Part shown: positions 45,571 to 58,800 of the stretch, piece by piece
Position numbering within the stretch: the first letter of the stretch is position 1
How the letters are laid out: every line of letters starts with the position of its first letter
Source of the DNA: Laccaria trichodermophora
Lineage: Eukaryota > Basidiomycota > Agaricomycetes > Agaricales > Hydnangiaceae
Direction of reading: 5' to 3'
DNA length: 64,000 nucleotides
NCBI GenBank assembly: GCA_018417955.1
Contig: JACTVC010000008.1
Coordinates: 1,178,001 to 1,242,000 of the forward strand
Program-made: the position numbers and the translations under genes
Notes under the pieces: generated by a model
The model's input: only the letters and a program-made list of their open reading frames with translations
What the model was told of the DNA's origin: nothing
Databases searched by the model: none

Positions 45571-45983
45571 ATGAGATTCTCCATGGCACTCACCATATTT
45601 TTGGCGTCTGGCTTCATCCAGACGGCAGTGGGGATTCAATGCAGCACCGCATGTGCAGCTTGCTGGCTGACCGATAGCAACAGCGGCGTCGACATCAAAA
45701 TTCGCTGTGACGGAAGCAATGAATGCGGTAACAACTGCCCCGCTGGCTACAGCGGTATACACTGTGCCAAAGCTGCCCGTTGCGTGTGAGTGGAGAAAGT
45801 TGCCCGAAGAGATATCAGTATTAACGAACTCACCAAATTTTGAATAGGTGCATAGATGGCGCTGATTGTCCTGAATTTGGCCCATGTCAATGTCCAACCA
45901 AGCATTTTCAGGGCACCGGGCGGGCCTCTCGCGAGGGCTGGAAAGCATGCGGAGTGATCAAGGCAGATGGAACGTGCGCTTGA
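45571..45983 (+). CDS. Small secreted cysteine-rich protein
   Basis: Two exons (45571-45785 and 45848-45983; 351 nt, 116 residues). N-terminal signal peptide MRFSMALTIFLASGFIQTAV. The mature part has 14 Cys: IQCSTACAACWLTD, IRCDGSNECGNNCPAGYSG, HCAKAARCVCIDGADCPEF, PCQCPTKHFQ, ACGVIKADGTC. The spacing is compatible with a small EGF-like or knottin fold. GT donor and TAG acceptor give clean joining. Mushrooms encode many such small secreted proteins; roles in host or microbe interaction are known for some families only. A function here cannot be inferred. Confidence 0.75.
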
Positions 45984-46135
45984 TGATAGAGAACCATTGT
46001 CAAAAAAAATGTTGTCGGTAGTAGCAATCATATAAGTACTCGGGCCCAGCAGGACTTGCTAAACTTCCTGCTAACCGGCGGACGATAGTAGTGTTGAAAA
46101 TCAAATTATATGTGGATGAATAACCTCACAACGCT

Positions 46136-47974
46136 CTATAGAAACTCTAGCCCCATGCCAACCTGTATACCCCTCCTCGACCCATCACTCTTGCTTGCAA
46201 CCAAAGGAACGCCAAAGTTCACCTCCACCCTTACAGGGTCGAATCGGTATATCAGACCCACCCCAGCTGATATTGATGGACGAGAGAGGGTATTTTGGAT
46301 ACTCTCCAACAAGGGTTGAGCTTTGTAATTAGATAGTACTTAGTCAGAAGACAGAGAGGACGAGGAAGGGATGGGATCGACGTACATTTATCCAGGGCGT
46401 CAAGCCGACCAGCGTTCACCCACAGATGAGCCTTGACGGGCCAGTGTGGCTTTTTGGGAATATTAGATATGAGGCTGGCGCCTGCTGAGTAGTAGATATC
46501 ACCGCCTATGTAGTCGGCTGAGAAGAGAGTGAGTTCAATCAGACGCGCTAAACTGAGTGGTGAGGGTGAAGGGACCTACGTCCATCCCGTGGACCCATAC
46601 TATTTGCTTTGAAGGAGCGGATGGATGTTGGCCCTCCCAATTGGAAGCGATCTGAAAAGAGTGTGGACCCTTTGAGACTAGACAGGAGACCTGCGCGTGC
46701 TGCAAGGGAGATCGACTAGAAAGGCGTTAGACCTTGATAAGCTACTTCCGAAAAAGGAACTTACAACGCCATTGGACACGGGTCTTGATACTTGACCCTC
46801 CGCTTCTGCCTTGTAAAATGACGCATCCCCACCCAATCCCGCAAACTCGTGGTATAGCTTTGCGTATACCCCCTTCTTGGCCATCATGCGGTCATCTCTG
46901 GTGTCGAAGAGGTAAGTATGAGAAATCGAGGACTTGAGCGATTCCCCAGCCGCTTCTCGCATGCTAATAGACGCAGTGGGCGCCAAGTCTGAGATATGCC
47001 GCACAACGGCTTCATAACCCAATTCATGTGTCCCTGTTTCCGGGGTGCCATTCTACGGATGGATGAGAAAGGAGGGCATACTGAAAGTTAGAGGCTGACC
47101 TAGCTCACCCTGACAACGGCTTTGACCCCGCGGAGACCCTCTGAGCAACTTGCGTAGGACGATTGGTCTCGCTCCAGGCCGTACACATTAACTTCTCCGA
47201 ATGTGTCGAGGTCGGAGGTTAAGGGCGTCACCAGAGAAGCGCGGAATGCGCGTTTGGTTTTCGTGCCGAGGGAGAGATTCGCTGTGAGTGTCTCTGCACC
47301 TCCAAAGACATTACGGACACGTGCTGACGCGCTCTATGTTTCCCTTAATGAGTGATTGGATGGTAGGTTGAAAGTAAATAAAAAAAACTGACCGCACTAC
47401 CTTCATTGTTCCCAAGCTCAGTTGAGCTACTCACGTAGTATCTGCCTCGTTCGCGGGTTTTGAAGACCAGGTCGACACCTTCGCTACTTGCGAGAGGATC
47501 ACGAGCCCGTTCAATTTTTGCTTCGATCGTTGCGAAAAGGTCCGACTTGTTCAGCATATGATATATTCTACGAGTGGTATGGAGAACGGATTCTAGATTG
47601 GTTTGGGAGTCGAGGGGAGATACAGTCGATGCCTTTAACGCGGGGTCGATGATGAAGCCTAAGAAAGACTTTCGTGTGTGTGTTGCACCTTCGACGCGAA
47701 CAGAGGAGATGGTGACAGGTGTCTGACGGTTTCCTTCAATCTAATAGCGAAGGGGTCGATATTGCGTCTGATGACGTGAGAGATGGAAACAACTCACGAC
47801 CTCTGAAAGATGGAGCACCGCGGACTCGTATTCACCACGAAGTCGTCTCGCTAGCCGTTCCTCCTGCCATTTGATGAGTTTTTTGAGGTCATCGGGCTCC
47901 TTGTCTCTAGGTGCCGATGAATTTTGGAGAGGCGGCCTCAATGGGGGAGCAGACAGCTCGAACTCGTCGTCCAT
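46136..47974 (-). CDS. SAM50: SAM50/Tob55 outer-membrane assembly beta-barrel
   Basis: From ATG 47974: MDDEFELSAPPLRPPLQNSS, then a POTRA-like part (KLIKWQEERLARRLRGEYES and IYHMLNKSDLFATIEAKIER), then the Omp85 barrel: LSLGTKTKRAFRASLVTP, SISHTYLFDTRDDRMMA, and the conserved LFSDRFQLGGPTSIRSF plus GPRDGADYIGGDIYYSAGAS. The C-terminal strands (VGLIYRFDPVRVEVNFGVPL, ending GLEFL) close at the stop at 46136. SAM50 inserts beta-barrel precursors into the mitochondrial outer membrane and is essential in yeast. Exon joins are GT-AG. Divergently oriented to the MATE gene. Confidence 0.9.
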
Positions 47975-48174
47975 GGTCGTCGTGGATGTCGGGTAAAAAG
48001 AACACCATCACGTGCCGCGGTTCCGGCTTCGGACCTTCCCCGCCGGGCGGTACTTGGATATTTTTGCCCCTGTCTCCGCCCGGCTTCTCAAAATTTACTA
48101 CTGGATGGAGACCCTTTCAGATTGTGTGACTCGGGTGTAAACTCTCTTGCTTTCGTTGGCCGTTTACGCCAGCT
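47975..48174. promoter_or_regulatory. Short bidirectional promoter between SAM50 and MATE copy 1
   Basis: Only 200 bp separate the two divergent start codons, so the promoters overlap or are shared. It is C-rich on one strand, with no clear TATA. Confidence 0.5.
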
Positions 48175-50646
48175 ATGTCCTCAACCTATGCTCATTATCA
48201 AGGCCCCGCCTCTTTGCCCTCAGACTATGCTATTTTATCGCGCTTTTCCTCAACGCATGAAAATTTCGAGCCCACTGACGAACCACGAGAGGGAATAACC
48301 TTCGGAACTGACCCAAGACCCGTCCGACGCAGAGAAAGCTTTTCAGTGTCCCCGTATTTCAGTCCTCTTAACCCTACGGTCCCCGTCATCGGTGTCTATC
48401 CTCAAGGAGACTCTAAAGCCAGTACTCCGCCAACCGAAAATACTCCACTCCTTTCTCCACCCGTCCCTCGAATTGAAGAAGAAATAGATAGGAATGTGTC
48501 GGCGGATAATGGTACCAGCACGACCATGTTCTGGGAGGAACTTCGCATCCTCACCAAGTACGCCTTGCCGGTCTTTGGGTACGTCTTTTTTATATATAAA
48601 AAACATTCAACTGTATTGATTATCGCGTGATCTCAGAACCCATCTCCTGGAATATTCCCTAGTTATCGTTTCAGTCATCTCTATCGGGCATCTATCCACC
48701 AACGCTCTCGCGGCAGTTAGTTTGGGATCAATGACCGCTAGCGTCTCCGGTTTTAGTGTCTTGCAAGGCTTCTCCAGCGCACTTGACACCATGCTTCCAT
48801 CCGCCTGGACATCACCCCATCCCCACTACGTCGGTCTTTGGACCCAGCGTATGAGTGAGTTACCTGTCGTACTTTACGTTCGTTCATGCAGGGCTGAATA
48901 CGCTTAACAGCTGTGGTTATGTCTGTATCTTTAATCGTACGAGCGCATTCATGAACCTATGCAGGTTCGGTATTAAAGTTTATCCTGACAGCCCATGTTC
49001 CTGATCTGGTGGAACGCGGAAACCATTCTACTCTTCCTAAGACAAGAGCCAGAGGTAGCGCACCTCGCATCAACCTACCTGCGTTGGGTCTCCCTCGGGC
49101 TGCCCGGTATGGGAATTTACTTTTTCACCGACTCTATTCTTACATGCTTCTTAAGCTTATGCATTTAACTGTATCAGTCGGTACTTACACCCGTTTATCC
49201 GCTGTTTTGATTGTTCCTAACCCGCAATCCTTAGTCGCTATTTTCAGTCACAAGGCGTGTTCCGCTTCTTGTGATCTGGATCACCCAAGATTGCTCATGA
49301 CTCTCTTATAACAGGGTTGTTCACAGTCCCCACTCGCATTATCTTCATTGTAGCACCTTTCAATGCTGTCTTGAACTATCTCCTTGGCAAATCCTCCTCT
49401 TTCGCTTCGCAACGTCATCTAACCGACTACACAGTTTGGGGACCCAAACCATTCCGATTGGGCTTCATCGGCGCCCCACTCGCCACCGCGATCTCGTTCA
49501 ATCTCGTTTCGGTGATGTCAATCATTTATGGTATCTTCTTCGTGGATCGAACGGCGTGGTACCCGCTCTCGAGGAGGATGTTCACAAGCCTGGGAGTCTT
49601 GGTCCAGCTAGGCTTGAGTGGTGTCGGTGAGCCTATTGGTTCAATAGGCCATCTTGGTTCACTGATTCAATTACCCAGGTCAAACGGCATCGGAGTGGTG
49701 GGCATGGGAGTTGATTGGGCTCGCCGCGTCTTTGTTAGTATCCTTGGTTTGTCGCAAGTCTTCCTGACTGATGCGCCGCTTAGGCTGGGCCCAGTAGCAC
49801 TTGCCACACAGTCCGTCCTTCTAGTTTCCGCATCGACGACCTTTCAAGCGCCTTTCGCATTGGGAGTCGCCACTTCCGTGCGGTGTGTACGCTTTCTATT
49901 CCGGTGCTGTGATAGCTGATCTAGATGCATGCAGAATTGGTAACCTCCTCGGGGAACAGAAAGCCAAGCGAGCGGGCATGGCGGCTAAAACTTCTATCAT
50001 AATGGCACTTTTGCTTTCTATGATTTCAAGGCATGCCGTTCGAGCATTCACGTTCTCGCAGCCATTGACAAACCTTGCTCTTCTAGTGCCATGTTTTTGA
50101 TATTCCGAAACGTGTGGGGATACCTTTTCAATAACGATCCAGGTTTGAATTGAGCGATTCTTGTCATATGGAAGGAGTCTGACTAGATATTGGGATACAG
50201 AGGTCGTTGGTCTGGTGGCGTCCATTTTGCCCTTAGTAGCGCTCTTCCAGGTGTTCGACGGGAATGCAGCGGTTACGGGGGGGATCTTGAGAGCCAGGGG
50301 TAAACAGTTCACTGGCGCCTTGTTGAACCTCAGGTAACGTTTCCGCATCTTTTGCACACACACCTCTTGATAAACCTTTTGCAGTGCATACTATATCATT
50401 GGTATTCCTTTCGGCATCTGGCTCGCTTTCTCGTGGGATATGAAGCTACATGGTTTGTGGTATGGATTGACCATCTCCCTGGTGTACTGTGCTGTACTGG
50501 GGACGATTATTTGCCTCCGATCGGACTGGGACCATGAGGTCGATAAGGTCATGAACAGGCTGAAGGCGGAGGATAAGGCACGTCAGGAGGAGACACGCTT
50601 GCTTGGTCACGGGCATGGACGTGGAAGTGGTGTGCATGAGGTGTAG
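48175..50646 (+). CDS. MATE-family transporter, copy 1
   Basis: ATG 48175 begins a roughly 100-residue cytosolic Ser/Pro-rich N-terminus. It is followed by MATE hallmark segments: FWEELRILTKYALPVFG, LVIVSVISIGHLSTNALAAV, LGSMTASVSGFSVLQGFSSA, DTMLPSAWTSPHPHYVGLWT, STYLRWVSLGLPAYAF, FIGAPLATAISFNLVSVMSI, TTFQAPFALGVATSVRIGN, LLGEQKAKRAGMAAKTSII, LVASILPLVALFQVFDGNAA, GKQFTGALLNLSAYYIIGIP. About 12 spans. It exports organic cations or drugs in exchange for H+ or Na+ (ERC1-like in yeast). One intron at 49255-49314 appears to use a GC donor, whereas its paralog has GT at the same spot. Intact reading with about 10 introns. Confidence 0.85.
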
Positions 50647-51859
50647 GCGACGGTTCGAAAATGAAGCTGAAGGTTAATACACTCCCTGTTTATTGGGCGA
50701 TCTTGCTTTTTGTGTCGGTTGGGTAGCTTGGGCTCTATGACGTCTCGGGCGTCAGAAGGTTGGGCGTCTACTCCGGGAAGGTCGGCTGTATACCTAGTGG
50801 CATACATGCACCGCACCTGCGCATGTAACTGATGCATTATCTGTCTGTCAAATTGGATTCTTGCGCAATTGGGATTTCGAGTTGGGACATACCCAAAGCT
50901 TAAAGCTTCTCCGTAAAGGACGAAGGTCGAACGCTGCGGGGGAAGGTATCTTCAAGCTCAACCATGTCGAATCAATGCCTCACTCGCCTCTCCTCAAGCC
51001 AGTCATTCTCTCAACCTTGGTACTTACTCACAGAAATTAATGGTTTGATCAGTGCACATGTGGTTCAATTCTGGTCCGTCAGCCTGAGAAACGTGTGTAA
51101 CTTTTCGTCATCCATCACACACATTTCCCGTGCTAAGCGCTCTATGGATCTGGGGCAGACTCTCTTTGAAATTTTGCAAAACATACCTAGAGCCCAAGAA
51201 ATACTTTGGAAATCTGTGAAGGTAAGATGGGAGCGGGCCCGGGTGAATGAAACAAGTGACAACAGAAACAAAAATACCCGTCAACACACCTCTCTAACCT
51301 GCGCATAACTTTCCTGAAGCACAATTCATATCGCTCATCAAAGATTTTACTAATGTTTTGTTCTCCTCATGACCCACTATCATCCCCACTTGATTATGTC
51401 TTGAAAACTTAGACTTCTAGATCTTGTGGCTTTTCCAGATAAGGCGGTGGCCAAATCAACTCGAAATCAACCTCGCGGTGAATATATGCGCATTTTTTGC
51501 CGTCTACTAGAAAGGTCCAATTCCGTATGTTTTTCTACAATTTTTCTATCTATGGTCTCAACAAGTACGTAACTTGTGGAATTCCAGGGACACGGCTCGC
51601 GTCGAGAATTCCGACTTTGGAGCTCCCCCACTCAAAATCGACACAAGAAGCTTGGCTATCTATTTATAGAGAGCAACCAGACTTGACGCATAGACTGGAT
51701 GGAATTCCGCATAGAGATGGGAAAATGCTCTGAATCTGCGATGGATCTACGCATTCTGTGTCACTTAAAGACCAGCGCTTGACCCGCTCTCATTAACGTT
51801 GTCAACTCGGGACTTGACTAGGAACTCTCGCTTTCCAAACTTGTTGCCGTTTGACCGCC
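50647..51859. other. Intergenic between tandem MATE genes, no gene recognised
   Basis: Several unconnected short frames on both strands and no motif. The 3' part is the promoter of MATE copy 2. Confidence 0.4.
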
Positions 51860-54319
51860 ATGTCATCGACCTATGCTTATGACCAAAACCCCCCTTTGCC
51901 CTCAGACTATGCAGTTCTATCTCCCTTTTCCACGATGCACGAAGGGCCAACCGATGATTTGGTATCCTCTGGAGATGACTCAACTACCGTCCGGCGCAGA
52001 GGAACCGTTCCCTTCTACCCATATCTCTGTCCTCTCCAACCCACTATCGGTTTCGATCCTCAAGGAGGCTCCAACGTTAGCGCTCCACCAAACGAAAATA
52101 CTCCTCTTATCTCTCCACCCGTCCCCCGAGTTGAAGAAGTGAGCAGGCACAGATCTGTCGACATTGGCAGCGGTATGGCCATGTTCTGGGAGGAACTTCG
52201 CATCCTCATCAAGTACGCGTTGCCAGTCTTTGGGTATGACCACTTCACTATTTCTCATAGCCAGGCAATACTGACGGGTGTGCAACCTCAGAACGCATCT
52301 CTTGGAATATTCTCTTGTCATCATTCCCGTGGTTTCCATCGGACATTTGTCTACCAACGCACTTGCGGCAGTTAGCTTGGGATCTATGACCGCTAGCGTC
52401 ACCGGCTTTACCGTTTTGCAAGGCTTCTCTGGCGTTCTCGACACCATGCTCCCATCCGCTTGGACTTCGACCCATCCCGAGTTAGTTGGTCTTTGGTCCC
52501 AGCGTATGAGTGAGTTACTTGCCGTGCTTAGATATTCCTTCCAAGCGAGATTGATGTCATGTTTCGACAGCCGTGGTAATGTCTGCGTCACTAATTGGAC
52601 GTCTGCATTCCTTGGACCGAATAGACTTTGATTAATTAATTCTTTTCTTGCAGCCAATGTTCTTGGTTTGGTTACACGCGGAAACCATCCTTCTGTCTCT
52701 GAGGCAAGAACCAGAGGTAGCCCACCTGGCATCAACTTACCTCCGTTGGGTTTCCTTAGGGCTGCCAGGTATGTATGTATGGTTACCTTTTTGGGCGATT
52801 CTACTAAAGTTTGTCTTATGCTTTGACAGCCTATGCGTTTAACTGTATCAGCCGGTACGTATACCCTCGCCCGTTTGTATGCTGTTGTGATCGTGCTCAA
52901 CCTACAGTAGTCGCTATTTTCAGTCACAAGGTACATTTCGCCTCTTGGGGGCCACCCGGGGTGCTTACAGCTGTGCAATAACAGGATTGTTCGCAGTCCC
53001 CACCCGCATTATCTTTGTCGTAGCACCGCTGAATGCTTTCCTTAATTATATCCTTGGTTCGCTGTTTTCTTCATTTTGAGGCAGCATCTAACCATTCTAC
53101 GTAGTTTGGGGTCCTGAACCCATCCAGCTGGGCTTCATAGGCGCTCCAATTGCCACTGCGATCTCGTTCAATCTCGTCTCAGCCATCTCGATCATTTATG
53201 GTATATTCTTTGTCGACAGAGCAGCATGGTGTCCTCCCTCGAGGAGAATGTTCACAGGCTTGGGGCTGCTGATCCAGTTAGGCTTGAGTGGCGTTGGTAA
53301 GTCTATCTCATCGGCCAATTTAATTCGCTAATCCCTTCGCTCAGTTCAAACGGCGTCAGAGTGGTGGGCATGGGAGTTGGTTGGGCTCGCCGCATCTTTG
53401 TACGTATTCATGGTTTCTGATTTTGGATTCTGCCGACTGAAGGGGCCACTTAGGCATGGTTCCGCGTCACTTGCCACACAGTCAGTTCTACTAGGCTCCT
53501 CATCGACGACCTTCCAAGCGCCCTATGCGTTGGGAGTGGCCACTTCTGTGCGGTGCGTCCGCTCTTTTGTCATTCCGTTTTGCGATAGCTCACGTCGCGT
53601 TGTCGACTCAGAATTGGTAATCTGCTCGGGGAACAAAAGGCCATGCGGGCTGCAATGGCGGCGAAGACCGCCATCATATTAGCTCTCGTTCTCTCTATGA
53701 TTCCAAGGCAAGTTGTTATAGCCTTTGCTTTCGTTTCAATAACTCCGTCCTTCTCTTTTAGTACTATGTTCCTGGTGTTTCGCAACGTCTGGGCGTACCT
53801 TTTCAACGACGATCCAGGTTCGAAATAGCTACAATGTTGTTTCCGCGAACGAAACCTAACCAGGAGTTGGAATACAGAGGTCGTTGCTTTGGTGGCATCA
53901 ATCTTGCCTTTGGTATCCCTCTTCCAGGTGTTTGATGCCACTTCAGCGGTGACGGGAGGGATTATGAGAGCCATGGGTAAACAGTTTACGGGAGCCTTGC
54001 TGAATCTCAGGTAATCAATCTTTCATTTGCCCACACAACGTAATGTACCTAACCATTCTCCAGCGCATACTACCTCCTTGGGATTCCCGTAGGCATTTGG
54101 CTCGCTTTTTGGTGGGACATGAAGCTACATGGTTTATGGATCGGCCTGACTCTATCCTTGGTGTATTGCTCTGTTCTGGGCATCATCATTTGCCTTCGGT
54201 CGGACTGGGACTGTGAAGTTAAGAAGGTCATGAACAGGCTGAAGGCAGAAGCCAAAGCTCGCGAGGAGGATACGCGCAGGCATGGCGATAGGCAAAGATA
54301 TGATGTGCCTGAGGTGTAG
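51860..54319 (+). CDS. MATE-family transporter, copy 2
   Basis: Tandem paralog of the gene at 48175, with the same domain order and near-identical key segments: LRILIKYALPVFG, VVSIGHLSTNALAAVSLGSM, FGVLDTMLPSAWTS-type helix, APIATAISFNLVSAISII, FQAPYALGVATSVR, LLGEQKAMRAAMAAKTAIIL, FDATSAVTGGIMRAMGKQFT. Start at 51860 (MSSTYAYDQNPPLPSDYAVL); the stop at 54319 follows ARREDTRRHGDRQRYDVPEV or similar basic tail. Intron positions match copy 1, confirming tandem duplication. Probable antiporter; substrate unknown. Confidence 0.85.
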
Positions 54320-54329
54320 AGGGAGGTCA

Positions 54330-55060
54330 GAACAGTAGATATTTTTTGGTGCGGGGCGCGCAATGCGTTTTGGATGTGAGCACAAAGGTCGTGTGGGGAA
54401 GTCATAGTAGTCATTGAGGGTATGGACTGTAACGTCTCGGCTAAAATGGAACACGCCGGAATTGCACACGGCACAACCGTTGGACTATCTGTCCCAATTT
54501 TACCTTGACTGTTACACAAGCACCTCTCTGGAGGAGAATTGCAGCGAATCATGTTTGGGAGTTGTGTTCGTTTGTAGGAAACGCGGCCTGAACCAACTGG
54601 TTTGAACAATGCTTACAATTGGCTTACGATGTATAGTCAACAGCCCATGGCGTAGAATCTTGCAAGTTCCTTGAGGCCTTTTTTTGTTGCTTGCTTTCTA
54701 ACTGGACGACACCTACACCGATTTCTCCGAAATGCTCAGTTCAAATGACCTTCAAGAGAGAGTCGACCCACCCGCCCGAGATTGGAGACTGACACTTGGT
54801 CCACTGCCTGGCGTAAGGAATGTTTTCGGTCATTGGATCGACATATCTCTCGCTCAATAACATCTAAGACTTAAACGGACTCGAGTCTATAAGGTCGCAA
54901 TTCATCCAGATTGGCGTCAAGCCCTCAGGTTCCTTTGAACCAAGTTCCAATTCTTCCCTTACACAAACCTTAGTGACTCAACACCCAACACAAGCTGCGT
55001 CCCCTCAACTCACCCACCCTCCTGTGTCGACCACGTCCGGACACCCTTTTAATTTTATGA
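54330..55060. other. Intergenic, no gene recognised
   Basis: Downstream of the MATE gene; only frames without motifs. CT-rich stretch near 54960-55030. Confidence 0.35.
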
Positions 55061-55329
55061 TGCTGTCAGGTTACCACGAGATGGGAGGAAGGTGCTCCTT
55101 CAAGCGATCCAACGAAGATATGAAAGTAGGTGGATTGTGAGCTTATTCAGGAGGATAACTGTTCATCTTGCCTTTTTCCTAGGGCAGAGGGGGCATTTCT
55201 ACTCGCATATTTTGTCTATCACTACAGCAGCGATAAACTCTGCACCTTCATGTTGGAGAGTCCTGACAGCCGTGATTGGTTGTCAATCCCACTTCTCACC
55301 ACTCCATGCGTCCTTATCGCTGTATTTCA

Positions 55330-55505
55330 AAGCTACCTGAAGACGGGCTCTCTAGAAATACATGCCAATGCCGGTGTGTCCGCGACTGGAACATCGCGAC
55401 CGAGATAACGCAAGCACCTCCCACGAATTACGAAGTACTGTAATGAAGACAACCACTACTAGTGCATTGAACTATCCTCTGTCCCTCAAGCGATGACGAA
55501 CCTCT
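55330..55505 (+). pseudogene. Decayed family X fragment (fourth copy)
   Basis: DNA similar to the segment of X1 and X2 that encodes SKYIVSVHPRQEHAYRDNAS and LELRRIIIETPTMLNYPL: GGCTCTCTAGAAATACATGC, GACCGAGATAACGCAAGCAC, CACGAATTACGAAG, TTGAACTATCCTCTGTCCCT. Several stops break the frame. Homology is by eye and partial. Confidence 0.5.
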
Positions 55506-55631
55506 GAAATTGGCACCTTCGCAAGCGACCATGTGGCCAGAACAAAGGATCTCGCATTGTCCTGATTCGTATCCTCGGCTCAGTAGTTATAAACACGAAA
55601 TAGAACATTTGGATCCATCAGACTACATAAA

Positions 55632-55634
<3 letters not shown>

Positions 55635-55663
<29 letters not shown>
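55635..55663 (-). repeat. Oligo(T) tract marking the A-tail of the LINE
   Basis: An uninterrupted run of 29 T on the plus strand. It lies just past the 3' end of the minus-strand LINE, with its 3'UTR on the right, so it reads as the element's A-tail. Confidence 0.8.
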
Positions 55664-55832
55664 GGTGGAGCTTATCAGCACACGACAATCTACACAGTAG
55701 ACCTCCTGTACTAGCATATTTTGTGGGGGTTTCCACCCCACTTTAGCTGCCACCCCGAGGAAATGCATTTACGTACACCTGGGCTGCTTATTGTCCAGGT
55801 AGTGTGAGGCTCGGGGCGACAGATAGAGGACC

Positions 55833-58800
55833 TTAACGGTTCCGTCCAGCTGGTCGCGTTGCCCCAATACTCACTAAAACCCCGGTAGTATTCATCCAGT
55901 TTTCTTGAAGGCTTGCTTCATTCTGTAGGACTCCTGTCCAAGTGCGTTTGACCAGTTCTGGTCGTATGGCCTTTCGTCCGTATTTGCGTTTGTTAGTTGC
56001 GATCATATCTAGCTTGAGCCTTTTGTTTATCGCGGCGGTCCATCTCCGTCTGACTTCGTCTGGGGTATGGATTTGGCTTTTATCTTCTTCTCTTTCTATT
56101 CTCCACTCACACCTTATCTTCCAGATGAGGTGGGCCGACTCTGATACAATAATCGTGTACAGGCGGTCTTTCCCTTTTAGCGTCTTTCCTTTATCGTCTT
56201 GGAATGCGGGGAGCCCACATCCCAGTACTGTTCCGAGTGTAGGGGCATTTAGTGTTATTCTCTTTTGTTTCAGGATATCTCTTGCTAGCATCCATACTGT
56301 CTGCTGGCCTGAGGCAGAGCACTCAGTGAGTATATGTTCCATAGACTCCTCTCCTTCACATATCACGCACTTAGCTCTATGTTCGAAGTTTGCTATTTTC
56401 GTCCAGTAGGCACCGCATCTATAGGCATTGTGCATGGACTTCCAGAGGTAGGCTCTAGCTTCTTTGTTGATGTTGCGGTTTTTAATTGATATCCAGATCT
56501 TTTCGTCTGTAGGCAGGACGCCAGTGCTCCCTTCTATTGCGAACCTTGTCACGTCTAGGTTTATTGTGGTGCCTCTCCTGGTGGGGGTGGTCTGCTGTTG
56601 GCGTATCCCTCGGTATAGCAGTGCTTGTGTCATTTGGCAGAGCTTTGCTCCCATGATCTCGAACATTTCTGGCCTTGCGAGGTTTATTTGTTCAGGGTCT
56701 GTCTGAGCGCTTCCTTCCTTTGCCAGTTTTAGTGCGCATTTGATTTCTTTCTTTTTTTGAAGCCTCAACCAGGTTTGACCACCTCTTTTTCTCATTAGGG
56801 CGAGGCATGTCATTAAGATGTCGCTGTTGGCTACTCCTATCCATCCCCTGTCTTCCCAGTCCTGGGCATGTCTTGCAAGACCTTCTATTATCGGCCGTGA
56901 GCTGGAGTTTATACAGATGTTTGAGCCAGTTGGGCATGTTTGTAGGGTCTGAAGAACCATCGCTAGTTCTGCTCCGCTAGTGGTCTTGATTTCGGTGGGC
57001 AACCTAGTCGACCTATTTCGGGGGTCCTCTTGTCTGAACCAGATTCCCCCCCCTGCCTGTGCATTTTCATTGCCTTTGTTTATACAGCTTCCAGCAATGT
57101 ATATCTGGGTTACCACGTTTCCTTCACCTATGGCCTGCTCTCTTATTGCTGGTGAAGTAGGGGCTGTCTTATGGTCTTTGACAAAGAGTCTGAAACCTTC
57201 GGTTACCGATTTTGTTGTTATATCAGTGTCAAACAGTTCTGCATTTTCGTTGTTTGGTTCTTCCCTTTGGGGATTGACCTCAGGATCGGGGGGATGTGCG
57301 TCGGGGGGGTGGGCATCTGGGTTCCACATCGGTGGGAGCATGCCTAGCATTTTTCTTGCAGCATCTCTGCATTTCTTAGCATGCTTACATCCTTCTAGTC
57401 TACTTTCTTTGCAGGCCTCACAGGCGCAGTTGCTTCTTCCGCTATGGTTCAAAGTCTCTTTATCGATAAAGTCTTTCATTTGGCCCACTGTTAAGATGTG
57501 GTGGTTCTCTCTTTGGCATTTGGCCCATTTATCGTTATTGGGGAATCTACTTCCTTTTCCCATGCTGATGTGGTGCCATATGGGCATTGATCTCTTAGTT
57601 TCTTCACTCAAATGAGCTGGCCTGAAGCATGTGCCGTATTTGGCTGCTGTTTTGATCATCTTACTCAGCATTTGTGGCAGTTTTCCTTTACTCCTTGTAG
57701 ATGTTGCCCACGTTTGTAGGAATGTGTTGGCCTTGGATGCTTCGTCAGTTACACGGTGTTCTTTTGGGATGTTGTTTGCTATGATTTCGTCTGCCACAAT
57801 TGCCCACTTTGGCCTTTGTTCATCCATTTGTAGGTAGGATTTAGCTTTCATCAGCTCAATGGCCTCATTTCTGGAGATAATGTCCAGCAATTTTTTCCCT
57901 CCTTCCTTATGTGTCAGTCGGTAGGTTTCTTGTCCTATCATTGGTTGTGGGCCTTCACCCATGAAGCTTCGAATTTTCCTTGTCATCCAGTCCTCAACCT
58001 CGGGGGGCATTCCTTGTACCCTGGTTAGATACTGTGTGCGTCCTCCAATTTCCATGCTAACAATAAGGCGTCTTCCATCCTGTGTGGGGTGGGTCCTATC
58101 CCACCTGCTGAGGCTGGTTTCTATTTTCTCCTTTACTGGTGTCCATACATTTATTTGGTCGACTCCATTTCCCACGAAGGCTCCAAGCACTCTCACGGGC
58201 TCTTTTTCTTTTGCGATGTGTATGTTCACAGGGATCTCTTCATGCCCATCTCCTATTTTCCTTGTACTTATAAGTTGTTCTCTATATTGGGGAGAGCCAA
58301 TAGGGATGATTTCGGTTTTTTGGACATTGAATTTGGCTCCTGAGGCTTTGCACCATTTTCTTAGTATCTTTTCCAGGTCAGTGAATCTGTCCTCTTCTGA
58401 CAGGTAGACAGTAGTATCATCTGCAAAGAGTGATGCTATTATGCGTTCTATTTGGCCTTTTATATGGACACCTTTTAGCTGGGAGTTTCTTAGCATAGTG
58501 GCCAAGGATTCTATTGCGATGTTAAAGAGGAGGCATGACAACGGGTCTCCCTGCCTGACACCTCTTATTATTTTGAAGGGGAGGCTTATTTCCCCGTTTA
58601 TTATTATGACGGTATGTGCATCTTGGTATAGGGCTTTAACTGTGTTTATGAAGTGTGTCGGTAAACCAAACTTCTCTAGGGATTTCCATAGGAATTCATG
58701 TGATATTTTGTCGTATGCTTTTTCTTGGTCCAGGCACACTATAGCTCCATTTATTTCTTCAGTTTCACACAGGTTTATTAACAGCTTTACTAGGTCGGTT

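Noticed and set aside
45720..45983. A confident EGF domain in the secreted protein
   Set aside because: The spacing of Cys partly fits but lacks the full six-Cys EGF pattern and the usual Gly/aromatic positions.
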